Assembly: GCA_013399875.1 (NCBI GenBank)
Contig: VXAZ01001047.1
Coordinates: 1,426,001 to 1,490,000, forward strand
Direction: 5' to 3'
DNA: 64,000 bases
Source of the DNA: Gymnorhina tibicen
Lineage: Eukaryota; Chordata; Aves; Passeriformes; Artamidae
Part shown: piece after piece, positions 50,351 to 61,126 of the stretch
Layout of the letters: every line of letters begins with the position of its first letter
Position numbering within the stretch: position 1 is the stretch's first letter
Translations under genes and position numbers: made by a program
The notes under the pieces: model-generated
What the model was told of the DNA's origin: nothing
Seen by the model: the letters and a program-made list of their open reading frames with translations, nothing else
Database searches by the model: none

Positions 50351-53300
50351 GGAAAGGACAACATTTTCTCCTCTGACCCTCTATTAGAGACACCTGGGTA
50401 GCACAAGAGACTCAATCCCCTTGCTTCACAGTGGGAGCCTGTCAGTGAGATTAGTCCAGTGAGATTAGGAACAGCAAGTCTGGTCCCTGAGAGCTGTAGT
50501 TCATGCCAAGGTTGTTTTCAACTCCAGGGGCTGCTGAGATTTTCTTTATGAGCTACTGTATGTAAAGCCTCATCACAAAAATCCCTCTTTGTTTTTCAGC
50601 TAGATCAAGCAGATATTTTAATTAAAAACTACCAGTGGCAGTACATAGGAGGGCACTAGGAGCCCTTTCTCTGTGGCAGTTTCTCAGCACAAATGATTCT
50701 GTGTGGTTGTGGTCACATGTTTGATTGACTTGGTTCCCAAGCTGATGTTCACAGTGCTGTATTCATCTTGTTCAGATGGCTGTGACATGCTGCCTGAATG
50801 CACTGATGCTGACAGTGACTGTGAGGAGAACCAGACAGTTGACAGCATCTCCATTTTTCAGAGCTGATGCAGGATGATCTGTCACATGATGCTAGGCCAC
50901 AGCCTGTCATTTATACAGCTACAGCTGTAATGTGGGTAAAATGAGTAGAAATTAGAGAGAAGTGACAAGAGGGGAGAAAAAAAAAAGAGGGGAGGTGTTG
51001 ACACTATTTTGCACAAGCATATTTTATTTGAATGAAGACTATATTCATCCTGTGTCTCCGGTCTACCTGCTATTTCTATGGGTTGGAACAGCATTGACAG
51101 CCCATCCTTGCCTGCTGTTTTGGGAAATGTGTCTGCCCAGGGCAGGCATTGGAGACCCTTTGGGCTGGTCCTGTGCCCCATCCATTATGGCTGTTAGAGA
51201 AGCATTTCTCACTGTTGCTTGGAATGCACAAGTATCAGCGAGAAATGCAGGGGATTAAAAAAAATTCTCTTGAGATAAATAACTGTATGCTCAAGCTGGT
51301 ACCTGTAAAAACCTTGTATATTTTATAAGAGGTGTAGATGAGGGAGAACCCTAAGGATGAATTCAATGCTGCTATTGAGCACCTAAGATGGATATGTGGA
51401 CCTCTTCTGGAAGGAGATTAATAGGTGACTCAAGCCTCCCTCCGAGGCCAAGCATATCATCTCTGTGCAGTTACTGGGGAGACCAGCGTGGCGAACAAGT
51501 AACTGTGTTTACATTACCTGAATTTTCTCTACTGAATCAACTAATGCTGTTCCTTGTTTTGCTGGTCTTCCCTGTAATTTGGGAAGAATAGTTCTTGTAG
51601 CTCTGAACTCTCCAAAGCCTTCTGAGGAAACTGCTGCATTGTAAGGGCAGTATTCAGAAATGTCTTCCACTTGGTGACTGCCTGTTTGCCCACTTGTTCC
51701 CATGTGATCCCTGAAACAGGAGGTTGAAGGCTGTTGTCAAGCAGTGTGGCATGAGCTGGACCATCCCAGGCTTTGTGCTAGGAATTGTGAGGCTGAATGG
51801 TATCTTGTGAGCCCCAGCTGATCCCCTACTTCACTTTTTTCTAGCACGTGTTATAAATTGCTGGTGGCCTAAATGTGCAGGGAATGTGGTGTGCACAGGC
51901 TGCCATGCTGGGGGCTTAGGAGAGAAACAGAACAAAGCTCCTGCCCATTCCTCTTATTCTCTGATCCCCTTCTCACAAGGGAATGGAAAGTCAGTGGCAC
52001 TCAGCTTACTTGTCTCTGGTTATGGGGGTCACACAGGACGGGTGTGTGTGTGTGTAAGGAAGGTTGTTCCTGTGCATCTTTAAAGTCTTGCTTGGCTCTG
52101 TCAGTCATATTCTTGTGCCTAACTTGGGTTAAAAAGAAAGCCCCATGATGTCTTTGGTACTTCTATGACAAATGTTACATTTTTCTTAGTATCACATACT
52201 TCTGTTGAGATGACTGGAGCACCACACTTGACAATGATGAATTATTTACAGCAGACCGACAGCCATTTATCCTGTGGTACCATCTGCCATAAAGATCACA
52301 TTTTTGTCTTAGCGGTTTTCTCCCTTTATTCTTTGAAAGAATATTTGAAGATGTGGAAGCAGTGAGGAATGGATAACCACCTCTGGGCCATGGTTTCAGT
52401 GGTGTGTTCAGATGCTTCTGGACAACAGTGTTAAAGGTTAAATGCTCTTGGCATTTGATTGGAAAAACTCTAGCAAAGGTGAAGTGAATGATGCAAGCCT
52501 AGCATGAGCTTTAACTGTTTAGGATGTTTCCCATGTGCATCCTTTGCTGGTCTCCTTGGTATAAGGGTCATGTTGTGGGCAAGGAGGAAGTGTGACTGGA
52601 GCAGAACTGGCAGATGGTCCCTTGAAGGTCGTTTCTTGTTGCTGTCTCCTGTAGTGCTGCCATATGCTGTGCAGGGGGATGTTTCCTTCCTCTTCATGGA
52701 GTGTAAACTCATCAAAACAGCAAGTGCAGCATGCCATCAACTCTCCGCTCTTGAAGTTTCTGAATAGGTCTGTGGCTTTAAGACATTTTTAGTATGTTGT
52801 CGAACAGTATATACAACAAGCATTTTTAAAAGAAATTTTAAAAAAATCTGTCCATTACGAAGGTGGAGGTTTTATTTTAATGATTTAATGTTTTTCTCCT
52901 GAAATTGTCTTGCTGCCTATAAAAATTTTTATTTTGTTTTGTTTTCCCCTAAGACCTTGTAACCTGTGAACATCCAGAGCATGGACAGTACTAAGTAATA
53001 AATCTGGGGGGATTGAATGCTACCACAGCTTCTGCAATCATAGCTGCTCCTCTCAGCTGCTGGTAACAGCACGTATTTCCAACAGAAAATACCTGAAGCA
53101 AACACCCACAGCAACTGGGGGGTAAAAAGTGCATCAAACAAGTTGTTGGTTATGTCTTGAATTAGGTTAATATTTCTGAGCTGCGTGTGGAAATTTACCT
53201 CCATTTCACGGTGGAGTCTTTCTAAAACTGGGAGTGAAAGCACGTGCAAACCATAAACCATTGTTGCTCTATATAGTACATGATCTTTAGATAATCTCCC

Positions 53301-53990
53301 CCCCCTCCTTTTTTTTTTTGCTAGTTATGATTAATAACATCAAGAGAAGTTGTTTATCCTGAAAGAATAAACAAAGGCATACATGAGTTTGGAGAGGTAC
53401 AAATCCTGGAATAATTTTTCAAGCAAATTTGTTACCAAAGTAAAAGGCAACAAGTCTGAGTAAAGCAGAAGAATCAGGATGTCTTTGCCCATTCAAATGA
53501 CTTCAAGCCTCCTAGAAAGGGCTTGACTGTCTTAATGTTAGCCACCTTAGGCCACTGGAATTAGTGTTTAATACTCAGTTACCAGTGCTGGCTATGATCT
53601 GGTTGGCCCAGACAATAACTATAATCCTGAACTTTACAGCTCCTAAGAAGGAGGAAAAGTTTGGTGAAGTGACTCAATCCACTGACCTAGGACTAAGGTA
53701 AAGATTCAAGAGTTTCTTGTAGCCAGGACACCAAGGCTCAGAGTGATATAACTTTGCTTTACTTTTCTCTTCTCTTTAGCTGCTTAGGCTTCATTGACAT
53801 ATCTGTGTCAGTCTGCTGACGGCTTGCTGTTAAAGCTGTTTTTGAATACAGTATTTAATGAGGTGAATAGCAATAGGTGGGTTTAGGATTGCAAGGACTG
53901 CACATGAAGTTAAAAAATCAGTTAGCAAACAGTGATATTTGATGCTACTATTTAAAGCTGTAATATTTACCTGTGGGTTGTAATTAAATA
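50351..53990. other. Unassigned noncoding DNA
   Basis: No gene recognised. A duplicated CAGTGAGATTAG (50443 and 50457), a short GT run near 52041-52054 and C/T runs near 53298-53320 are the only simple structures seen. Confidence 0.65.
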
Positions 53991-54073
53991 CTACAGAATT
54001 ACAGAGTCAATTAGGTTGGAAAAGACCTCGGATATGATGGAGTCCAACCTATGACCGAACACCACCATGTTAA

Positions 54074-54848
54074 CTAGACCCTGGTACTGAGTGCCACAGC
54101 CAGTCTTTCCTTAGACACCTCCAGGGATGGTGAATCCACCACCTCCCTGGGCAGCCCATTCCAAAGTCTAATCACCTTTTCTGTGAAGGAATTCTTCCTG
54201 ATGTCCAACCTAAACCTCCCCTGGCACAGCTTAAGACTGTTTCTTCTTGTCCTGCCACTTGTTACCTTGGAGAAGAAACTGATCCCCACCTGGCTACCCC
54301 CTCCTCTCAGGCAGCTGTAGAGAGTGATAAGGTCCCCTGAGCCCCCTGTTCTCCAGACAAAACACCCCCAGCTCCTTCCAGCACTCCTCATTCGACTTGT
54401 GCTCCAGACCCTTCCCCATCTGCATTGCCCTTCTCTGGACATGCTCCAGCACCTCAGTGTCCTTGAGTTGAGGGGTGCAAAACTGGGCACAGCACTGGAA
54501 GTGTGGCCTCACCAGTGCCAAGTACAGGGGAAGAATCACTTCCCTGGTCCTGCTGGCCACGCTATTGCTGATCCAGGCCAGGATGCCATTGGCCTTTTGG
54601 CCACCTGGGCATGTGCTTGCTCATGGTCAGCCACTGTTGACCAGCACCCCCAGGTGCTTTTCTGCTGGGCAGCTTTCCAGCCACTCTGTCTCCAACCTGT
54701 AGTGCTGCATGGGGCTGTTGTGGTCAAAGTATACAACCTGATACTTAGTCTTGTTGAACCTCATACTTTTGGTCCCAGCCCATCGATCCAGCCTGTCCAG
54801 ATACCCCTGCAGAGCCCTCCTACCCTACATCAGATCAACACTCCCACC
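54074..54848 (-). pseudogene. CR1 ORF2 C-terminal remnant, frameshifted
   Basis: CR1 ORF2 encodes an endonuclease plus reverse transcriptase that copies the element's own RNA at a nicked target. Here only the region after the catalytic core remains. From the 5' side the minus strand encodes [19 protein letters not shown] and [10 protein letters not shown], then [10 protein letters not shown]. The frame then shifts near 54331-54340, where about two bases of the usual GGGGAGACC appear lost. The last part, with [20 protein letters not shown] and [12 protein letters not shown], continues in another frame to a stop at 54074-54076. These motifs are the conserved C-terminal signature of CR1 proteins. 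Additional stops upstream of 54560 confirm decay. The long plus-strand frame over the same DNA is an antisense artefact. Confidence 0.88.
54844..54848. repeat. Target-site duplication, left copy
   Basis: CCACC just before the TG at 54849. The same pentamer follows the closing CA at 55081-55085. Removing the element and one copy restores the usual CR1 order ACTCCCACC|CAGC, which supports the boundaries. Confidence 0.75.
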
Positions 54849-55080
54849 TGTCTCAGTTTTGAGGCAATTTTAGGAGCAAATGCTCTGGAAGGAACCTCTC
54901 CTCTAAGGAAGATGGGTTTCGTCACTCCCTCCCTCCCCCATGCCCCCCCAGCTTCATACAAAAGGAGTTTCTTGGATGAAAGCGAAAAAAACTGTTTGTT
55001 TAACAAACAAACAGGATCCATGTCTGGGCATGAAGCAGATGATAAGGATATACAGTGTTATCATAAAATCACCCAAGACA
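54849..55080. mobile_element. LTR-like element nested in CR1
   Basis: A 232-bp block with no CR1 similarity interrupts the CR1 body. It opens with TGTCT and closes with AGACA (5-bp inverted ends, TG...CA) and is flanked by the 5-bp duplication CCACC, all expected of a solo LTR. Within it lie a C-rich run (54927-54949, four C-tracts) and a perfect 10-bp-arm palindrome CTGTTTGTTT/AAACAAACAG (54992-55014). I could not fix its orientation: no AATAAA is visible, and ATAAAATC close to the right end is only a weak clue. The 5-bp duplication suggests an ERV1- or ERVL-type lineage, different from the 6-bp element at 8220. A short non-autonomous LTR element (TRIM-like) is the alternative. Confidence 0.75.
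54927..54949 (-). other. G-quadruplex-type motif
   Basis: On the plus strand the C-tracts are C3-T-C3-T-C5-ATG-C7, so the minus strand carries four G-runs of three or more with loops of 1-3 bases. This meets the usual G3+N1-7 pattern for a stable quadruplex. It lies inside the nested LTR, where G-rich U3 boxes often bind SP1-type factors. Confidence 0.6.
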
Positions 55081-55085
55081 CCACC
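55081..55085. repeat. Target-site duplication, right copy
   Basis: CCACC directly after the closing AGACA, matching 54844-54848. Confidence 0.75.
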
Positions 55086-55192
55086 CAGCATGGTGATACC
55101 TGCAAATTTGCTAATGGTACACTCAATCCCCCCATCCAGATTATCACTAAAGATATTAAGCAGGATATATATAAACAAGGATACTGAGAGTG
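55081..55192 (-). mobile_element. CR1 LINE, continuation beyond the LTR
   Basis: CAGCATGGTGATACCTGCAA, TACACTCAATCCCCCCATCC and CTAAAGATATTAAGCAGGA follow in the order found in reversed CR1 immediately upstream (in CR1 sense) of the segment at 53991-54848. Similarity fades after about 55192, which is taken as the 5' truncation point. Total surviving CR1 is therefore about 970 bp. Confidence 0.88.
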
Positions 55193-58100
55193 TATGCAGT
55201 TATACAATTTTTCTTAATACCAGATATTTAGAATTAATTTGCTCCGTGTGTAAATATTGATCCAGTGATGGGTATCATCCCATTTTACAGAATTACTAAC
55301 CTTGTTTAATACTTAAGTTTTTTGGGTGGATAGTGGTAGTAGTGTATTTAACAAGTTACAGAATTTATGTTGCTGAACTGACTCCATCTCTATGAGCCTT
55401 TTCTTCCTTGTATTCCAAAAAGCATATCCACTGTTCATGCAGCTTCCTTGATCTCTTCTGCCTCTGTAGCAAGGCAATACTTTTGTACCCTGGTAAGATC
55501 AGACATGTGGAAACTGCAAAGCTTAAAGGAAAATAATGAGCATATTAAATTTTGCTTTCTTTATCCTTTGACCTTGAAAGATTATTATCACACGGATTCG
55601 AAGGTATGAAAATTTAGAAATCAGGGTCTGACTTATGTTTATTTCATTCTCTAGTCTAGAATGGCAATTTGAAACACAAATGTGTTGTCATTCCTGACCA
55701 CTGAAAGTACTACTTTAGCTACTACTTCTGACATGGCTTACTTTGTAGTGGTTTTGTTGAGGGCAAAAGTGATCTCCTTCTTATGAGAAAAATATCATAT
55801 GGCCTGGCCTTCCTCTCTTTAGGGAAGAAGATTGTAGCCCACAGTTTAAGATGTGTTGCTGGGCTTTCCTTAGGTCTCAGAAATTTTGTTACTTGGTGGA
55901 AGCAAATCCTGTGCTTAATTTGGCTGGGAGTGTTGTAAGTAGCATAATGGCACGGTGATGGAGAAGGATGTTAGAAATACTCAGAACACCCAGGTACAAG
56001 GTGTTGTGCAGGAAGGTGAGGAGATACAACTCATCTTCAGAAGAAACATGGCTTCTCTGGCTGTGTTGGTGGAGCATCTCAGTGTGAAAAGGCCACCTGT
56101 AGCACCTGCTCCCTGTGCCCATCTTCCACAGCAGCCAATTTCTTCATGAAGTGAAAGTCTTCGTGTTAATGTATGACAATGTAATGTGACTTTTGGAAGT
56201 GTTACAACAAGTTCTGAATGATAGATGAAATGAAAATCCCTGTCTGGTGAAGAGAAAGCATGTACTGCTCTGGATGATACACTGCCAACAGTTCTAACAA
56301 GGGGCTCCTTCACAGATTTTCCACCTCAGTCAGCAATGCAGTTGCTGTCCCCTGAGCAAAATCTCTCCTCTACTTCTTTTTTTTTCTGTAGAAGCAAAGA
56401 AATATTCTTCAGCTTTATAGCTTACCCACTGCCTAAAATATTCAATAATCTTTCTCTGCTTACAGTTGTGACAGTCTCTGTAGGAAGCATCCTCTCCTGG
56501 TAAGTCATTCAGCTTGCTCAGATACTTTTATGGTAGTTTTACTCCATACACCAAGGGAGTGGGCAAACCTTAATCAGTGATAAAGTCGGTAATGTACAGC
56601 ATCTGCTGATGCATACCATCAAGTTTGATGAAAAGGTTAGCAAGAAAATAAACAACAAGGCCAAGTAAAGAGTAATCACCTAGTTTAAAATTTCTGTTGC
56701 AACAGAAGAGATTTTTTTAATACAGTCAAGCCCGAGCTGGTATATATTGTCATGGAGAATGCAGTAAATCACATTTTGGAAAACAGTGGTTTATGGATGG
56801 ACTTATGTGGCATCATGAAAAATTTCTTTAGTTTTAATTTTTCCTGCTGTGTTGTGGCAAAAAAGGGATACTGTGATCCATGGAAAACAGAAATATTTAG
56901 TGCTGTTTGGAGGCTTCCTCATCAGGTGATGTGTCCTGTTCTATCTAAGCTGGGCTGTAATGTGAGTTAAAGACTGGAAAACAAACATCAGGATGAGGGG
57001 TGTCAAGAATTCAGAGTATTCAGATAATTTGAGAGCAGGGCGAGAGGTCAGTCTGAAGAAGACACCTGACAGCAGAGGCTTTTCCACCTGGCTGACAGAA
57101 GCTGAAGTTCAGCTAACTCAGTCTTGAAATAAGAAGCTGCTTTCTGGCTGCGAGGTCTGTTGATCACGAGAGCTCAAGCCTGGCCTGGGCAGCTTGCCTT
57201 TCTCATCCCTTTCCTTTATGGGAAAGCATTCAACTCAAAAGCTTATAGCCAGCAACTTCACAATAAGACAATTAACAGACCCGAATTTCTCTGAAGATGA
57301 TCAGGGCAGTTTTCTTTTCATCTTCTCCCTTGTGCAAGGAACGAAGGTTTCCGTATGCGGCTTCTTTTCATTGTCATTAACTCCTTTCCCCTGCAGCACA
57401 AGAGATTGGCCAGAGCAGGAGGTCTCTGTGTAGGTGGCACAGAGAGTGACTACGGATTGCCTTAGTTGGTTTGGGAGGGAATTTTCCCTGGGTCAGGTTG
57501 GCAGGCTCTGTGGATCTTTCACCTCATATAGCATGAGGTGTGGTTCATCTGCTAGGATCATTTGTGTACATCTCAGATGATTAATTCCTTGCCATTGCAT
57601 GGCTTCCTCAGGTCTTGCCAACCCTGTGCCTGTAGCAGATAGTTTTCTAAGCAGAGAAATTCTTTTCCCTCACTAAAGCCTTTGAGCATCAACTAGATTT
57701 TTTGGTTAAAATTAATGGTCTGTGAATACACAGTAGGTGCATCTCGTATCCTTTTTGGCCTTAAATTTTAGGAAATGATATCTATATATGCTGTCTGATT
57801 GGTGAAGACTGGGGTGGTTATTTAGGAATGCACTCTTTTTCTGTTCTGAAAAATGGCCTGACTCCCTTAGAGGTCTTGTTCTGACAGCCTGAGAAAATCT
57901 TACTCTCTATGGAGCAGATGTCCAGCTTGCTTTAGTTTAATTTCAGACAACAGTCAACATATACAGTTCAAATTGTGCATTTCCATGTGTAAAAACCATG
58001 CAATTCTATAGACTGATCTCAACTGAGTGTCTGTACTGCCTGAATGAATATCCTCTTGGGTGAGCTTTTTGGCTCTGTATGGAAACAACCAGCGCAAAAG

Positions 58101-61099
58101 TGAAGGTAACTCACCTTAAGTGGTGTTCTGGTAGTTAAAGTAGCTCAATAGCCAATGGATTCCTGTCTTGCTGTGTGTTGGTACCAGAGGAGCATCCTTT
58201 CTACAGTAACTTTTTCCATGTCAATGAAGTCAACGAGGTATTCCTGAGTTTGAATTCTTTTTTCAGAAAGCACACAATTTAGCCCTTAAGTCTCTCTACT
58301 GCAGAAAAATAACAAATCCTGCCTTCAAAATATAGACTTTGCAGCCTCAGGGGCCCTGTGATATACGTGACACAGAACCTGACCCGCTCTATATGCAAGC
58401 ATTTGTGAATGTTTATGTGCATAAGATTATAGTATATGTATTTTAAGAAAGCTTTTGCTTCACTGGAGCTGGAATTTCACCATACAGGTATATACAGGTG
58501 TGCAAAGACAATGTGTGCATGACACGTTACGTTGAAGTTCTGCGATTTGTGAAATATGCAGCAGCACCACAGAAACAGACATCATCTAAGCAGTGTTTGA
58601 TAGCTGTCTTTCACTTTTTGATCAAAACCAGAGATATTTCAGGGGTTTTTTTGTGAAGGGGTCTTTGCAGGAACACCATAACTAATCAAGATTCACTCTG
58701 TGCATATCAGGAGAAACTATGCCACTTGCCCGTTGCCTGGCTTCATCCTGTAAAGTAGAAAACAGCAGCAATTGTGCAACTCCATTCAAGTGCTATCTGC
58801 ATCTTTCTTCTTTGCACCCCAAACAAAAAACTTATAAATAAAAATAACTGAAAAACAGAATACTGTATTTCTAAGCTGAGTTGTCCTTAAAAATTCGAAT
58901 GAGTCATTTAGATAACATTCACAATACCAGCAGCTCCAGGGCACTTTAGAGAATATGTTTCAGCACAGAGACATTTGAAACAAAAATTGTAATGTTCTAA
59001 ATGGAATTAGATGAGCAAAACCATGTCATACAGAGATGAAATATAAATAAGTGCTTTAGGCCCACTCCATGAAAAATGTATGTGCTGTTTGAAAAGCTTT
59101 TTTTTTCTGCAATGTTTTAATTTCTGTAGAAACCAGTGCTTGGTTGTGAGTTATTTTTGTTGTGTTTTCTTTTTTTCTTCCTAGTGCATTCTCCCAGAAT
59201 ATGCTTTTGCCACTCCATAAAGCCTTCTTTCTACTAAATGTCTGTCTCTCTATTAAGCCCCCAAGGAACTGTACAAGCCAAAGGCAGATGGAAACAATAG
59301 GCATTCCATGTTCAAACCTACAACCTACAGAAAGTTCATTTGTCAGAAGTCTGAGGAACACTTCCAAGGAGGCTGCTTCATAAACAACATCCACATGGGG
59401 CAGGTCTGACTTGTGCTACCACTTTTCATGCACACATTCCATAAGAATTTAATAGGATGTTTACTCTTCAATTAATAGTTAAAGCAACATTTACAGAATC
59501 TTGTTCCAAATCCCAGTCTCATTTCTTCTTTCCTTCCCCTCCCACCCTACATTTTAAATCTCTTCATCTTTTACATGCACCGGCTACATTCCTTCTCTTT
59601 ACTGAAGATTTATCCTAGCCCCTCTACTAAGAGCAAATCAGCCTCAGACTTCTTGACCTCTTTGTTTTCTTAGACTTTTTGAACTCTGTTTTTGTACCTG
59701 TTGGAGTTGAGCTCCTCCACTGGTGAGTATGCAAATTCCACCATGGTATCAGTCTTTGAGATGTCAATAACTAATGCCAGTATTGTTGTGTTGAAAGTTA
59801 ATCTAAGCTTCTGACTCATGCCTGGAAGACAAAAGTTACTCTGGTTGGTGCTGTCTAGCAGACAGCACACCTGCTTTTTAAAGCTCTAATTACTTATGGT
59901 AAAGGTTTGCCTTCATTCCTTGGCATTGTATTAATTAGATATTTTTGATGTGATTAAGATGCTGATTCTCTAAAGTTGTGAAATCACTTTGGCTCCCATG
60001 GACTTCAACAGCTTCCCTGATCAGACCCCAGATTAGGGGCAAGGAAAACAAGACTTTGTTGATAGCTGGATATAGGAACCCTGCTTTGAGTACCCATCAA
60101 TATCTGAACTTGTTCAGGAGCAATCCAGAGCTGAGACCAGCAGAGCTGAAAAGATATCAGCCACTTATTCTACCTAAGCACCTTCTGAATACATAGATTG
60201 TCAAAATAGCCAGCTGATTCAGAGGGCTGTCATCATGTAAATGGTAGTAACCAGCTTCTGTATTAGGCCAATTTGGATTTACCTGGCACACCCAAATTCT
60301 GTACCTGGTGCTTAAAATAGCAGGTAGTAGTTTCTGGTGCCAAAGCAAGGTGATTAAATTGTGACATTAGAAAATTAGTCAGCCACCAAATACAAGATTC
60401 AGTTTTGATTCTGTACTTAATCAATGGCCATTTATTGTTCTGCAAAATAATGAAGTGTTGAAAGGTGACTTGAAACCAGAGGTATATTACACATATTTGT
60501 ATACATAATGCAGCACTAAGAAATGCATATCCCCTGGATATGCAATTCTTATCCCCTGGATTTCAAAAAGACCATTTGCAAATAATAGACCTGAAAGAGT
60601 AAAAAGCACCCCAGAAGAGTGGAAGCTACTCAATGGCATCTTGCCATGTGACAAAGAACATCATAATTTCTGTCCGAGAGATACCAAATTCATCTGAAGG
60701 AGCCATTACTGAGAACTTGGATTTCCTCCTCTCCTGAGCTGCATGGAGCTGCAGGGGTGTGAATGAGCATGAAGCCAATGGCATGTTGACAGCTTTGGGT
60801 AAGGTTTCTCCAATGGAAATACTTGCCTCAGACACTAAGGTCACCAGTAAATTTTTGTCTGTTAGGACTACGGAAGTTGTTGGCTTTCCTAGGTTTGACC
60901 AGTACAAGAAGAGAAGTTGCAGCTTGATCCTTGTGTAATGTTGGGTAGAAGCACAGACTGGATGTGGTTTTCAAATGGATCTAGGTCTCCTCATGGCAGC
61001 TGCTAAGTGTGTTTATGGCTGTCACAGGAGCTCTCACCTGCCAGACATGGGGCCAAAAAGCTCCATCTGTAAGATGCTGACGCAGTCTATGCGTTTCAT
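55193..61099. other. Unassigned noncoding DNA
   Basis: No gene or further transposon recognised. A repeated ATCCCCTGGAT dyad sits at 60524-60561. The pyrimidine tract plus TAG at 59166-59184 resembles a splice acceptor, but the downstream frame closes within a dozen codons. The 112-codon minus-strand frame at 59056-59394 shows no known domain. Confidence 0.65.
60524..60561. repeat. Repeated dyad ATCC-CCT-GGAT
   Basis: TGCATATCC and GGATATGCA (60524-60532 and 60536-60544) are perfect inverted arms around CCT. The core TATCCCCTGGAT recurs at 60550-60561, 22 bp downstream, two helical turns away. The spacing and symmetry resemble a dimeric protein-binding site, but no factor is named with confidence. 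Confidence 0.5.
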
Positions 61100-61112
61100 T
61101 GCCCTCTGGTGG
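61100..61112 (-). promoter_or_regulatory. Candidate CTCF binding motif, strong
   Basis: Read on the minus strand, CCACCAGAGGGCA matches the CTCF core CCASYAGRKGGCR at every position. Immediately to the right the plus strand reads CCACCAGAGCAGG (61118-61130), a weaker copy of the same motif in the opposite orientation, so the two form a 9-bp inverted repeat around CGTGT. It lies in a GC-richer stretch (61000-61200) than its surroundings. If bound, it could act as an insulator or loop anchor. Confidence 0.5.
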
Positions 61113-61126
61113 CGTGTCCACCAGAG

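Larger units (their letters stand above)
53991..54848 (-). mobile_element. CR1 LINE, 3' part, minus strand
   Basis: Read on the minus strand this is the last ~860 bp of a CR1 element: the C-terminal region of ORF2, its stop at 54074-54076, a short 3' untranslated region and a terminal repeat seen on the plus strand as ACAGAATTACAGAG near 53993. The plus-strand landmarks AGGTTGGAAAAGACCTC, CTCCAGGGATGGTGAATCC and CTCACCAGTGCCAAGTACAG follow the usual reversed CR1 order. The element continues at 55081-55192 beyond an LTR insertion, then stops by 5' truncation, so endonuclease and reverse-transcriptase catalytic domains are absent. Divergence and a frameshift show it is dead. Confidence 0.93.

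Noticed and set aside
50443..50468. Duplicated CAGTGAGATTAG
   Set aside because: A simple 14-bp-period slippage duplication with no further structure.
54324..55187. 287-codon plus-strand open frame, the longest in the window
   Set aside because: It runs antisense through the CR1 ORF2 remnant and across the nested LTR; such antisense frames are a known artefact of CR1. The opposite strand carries the recognisable protein motifs.
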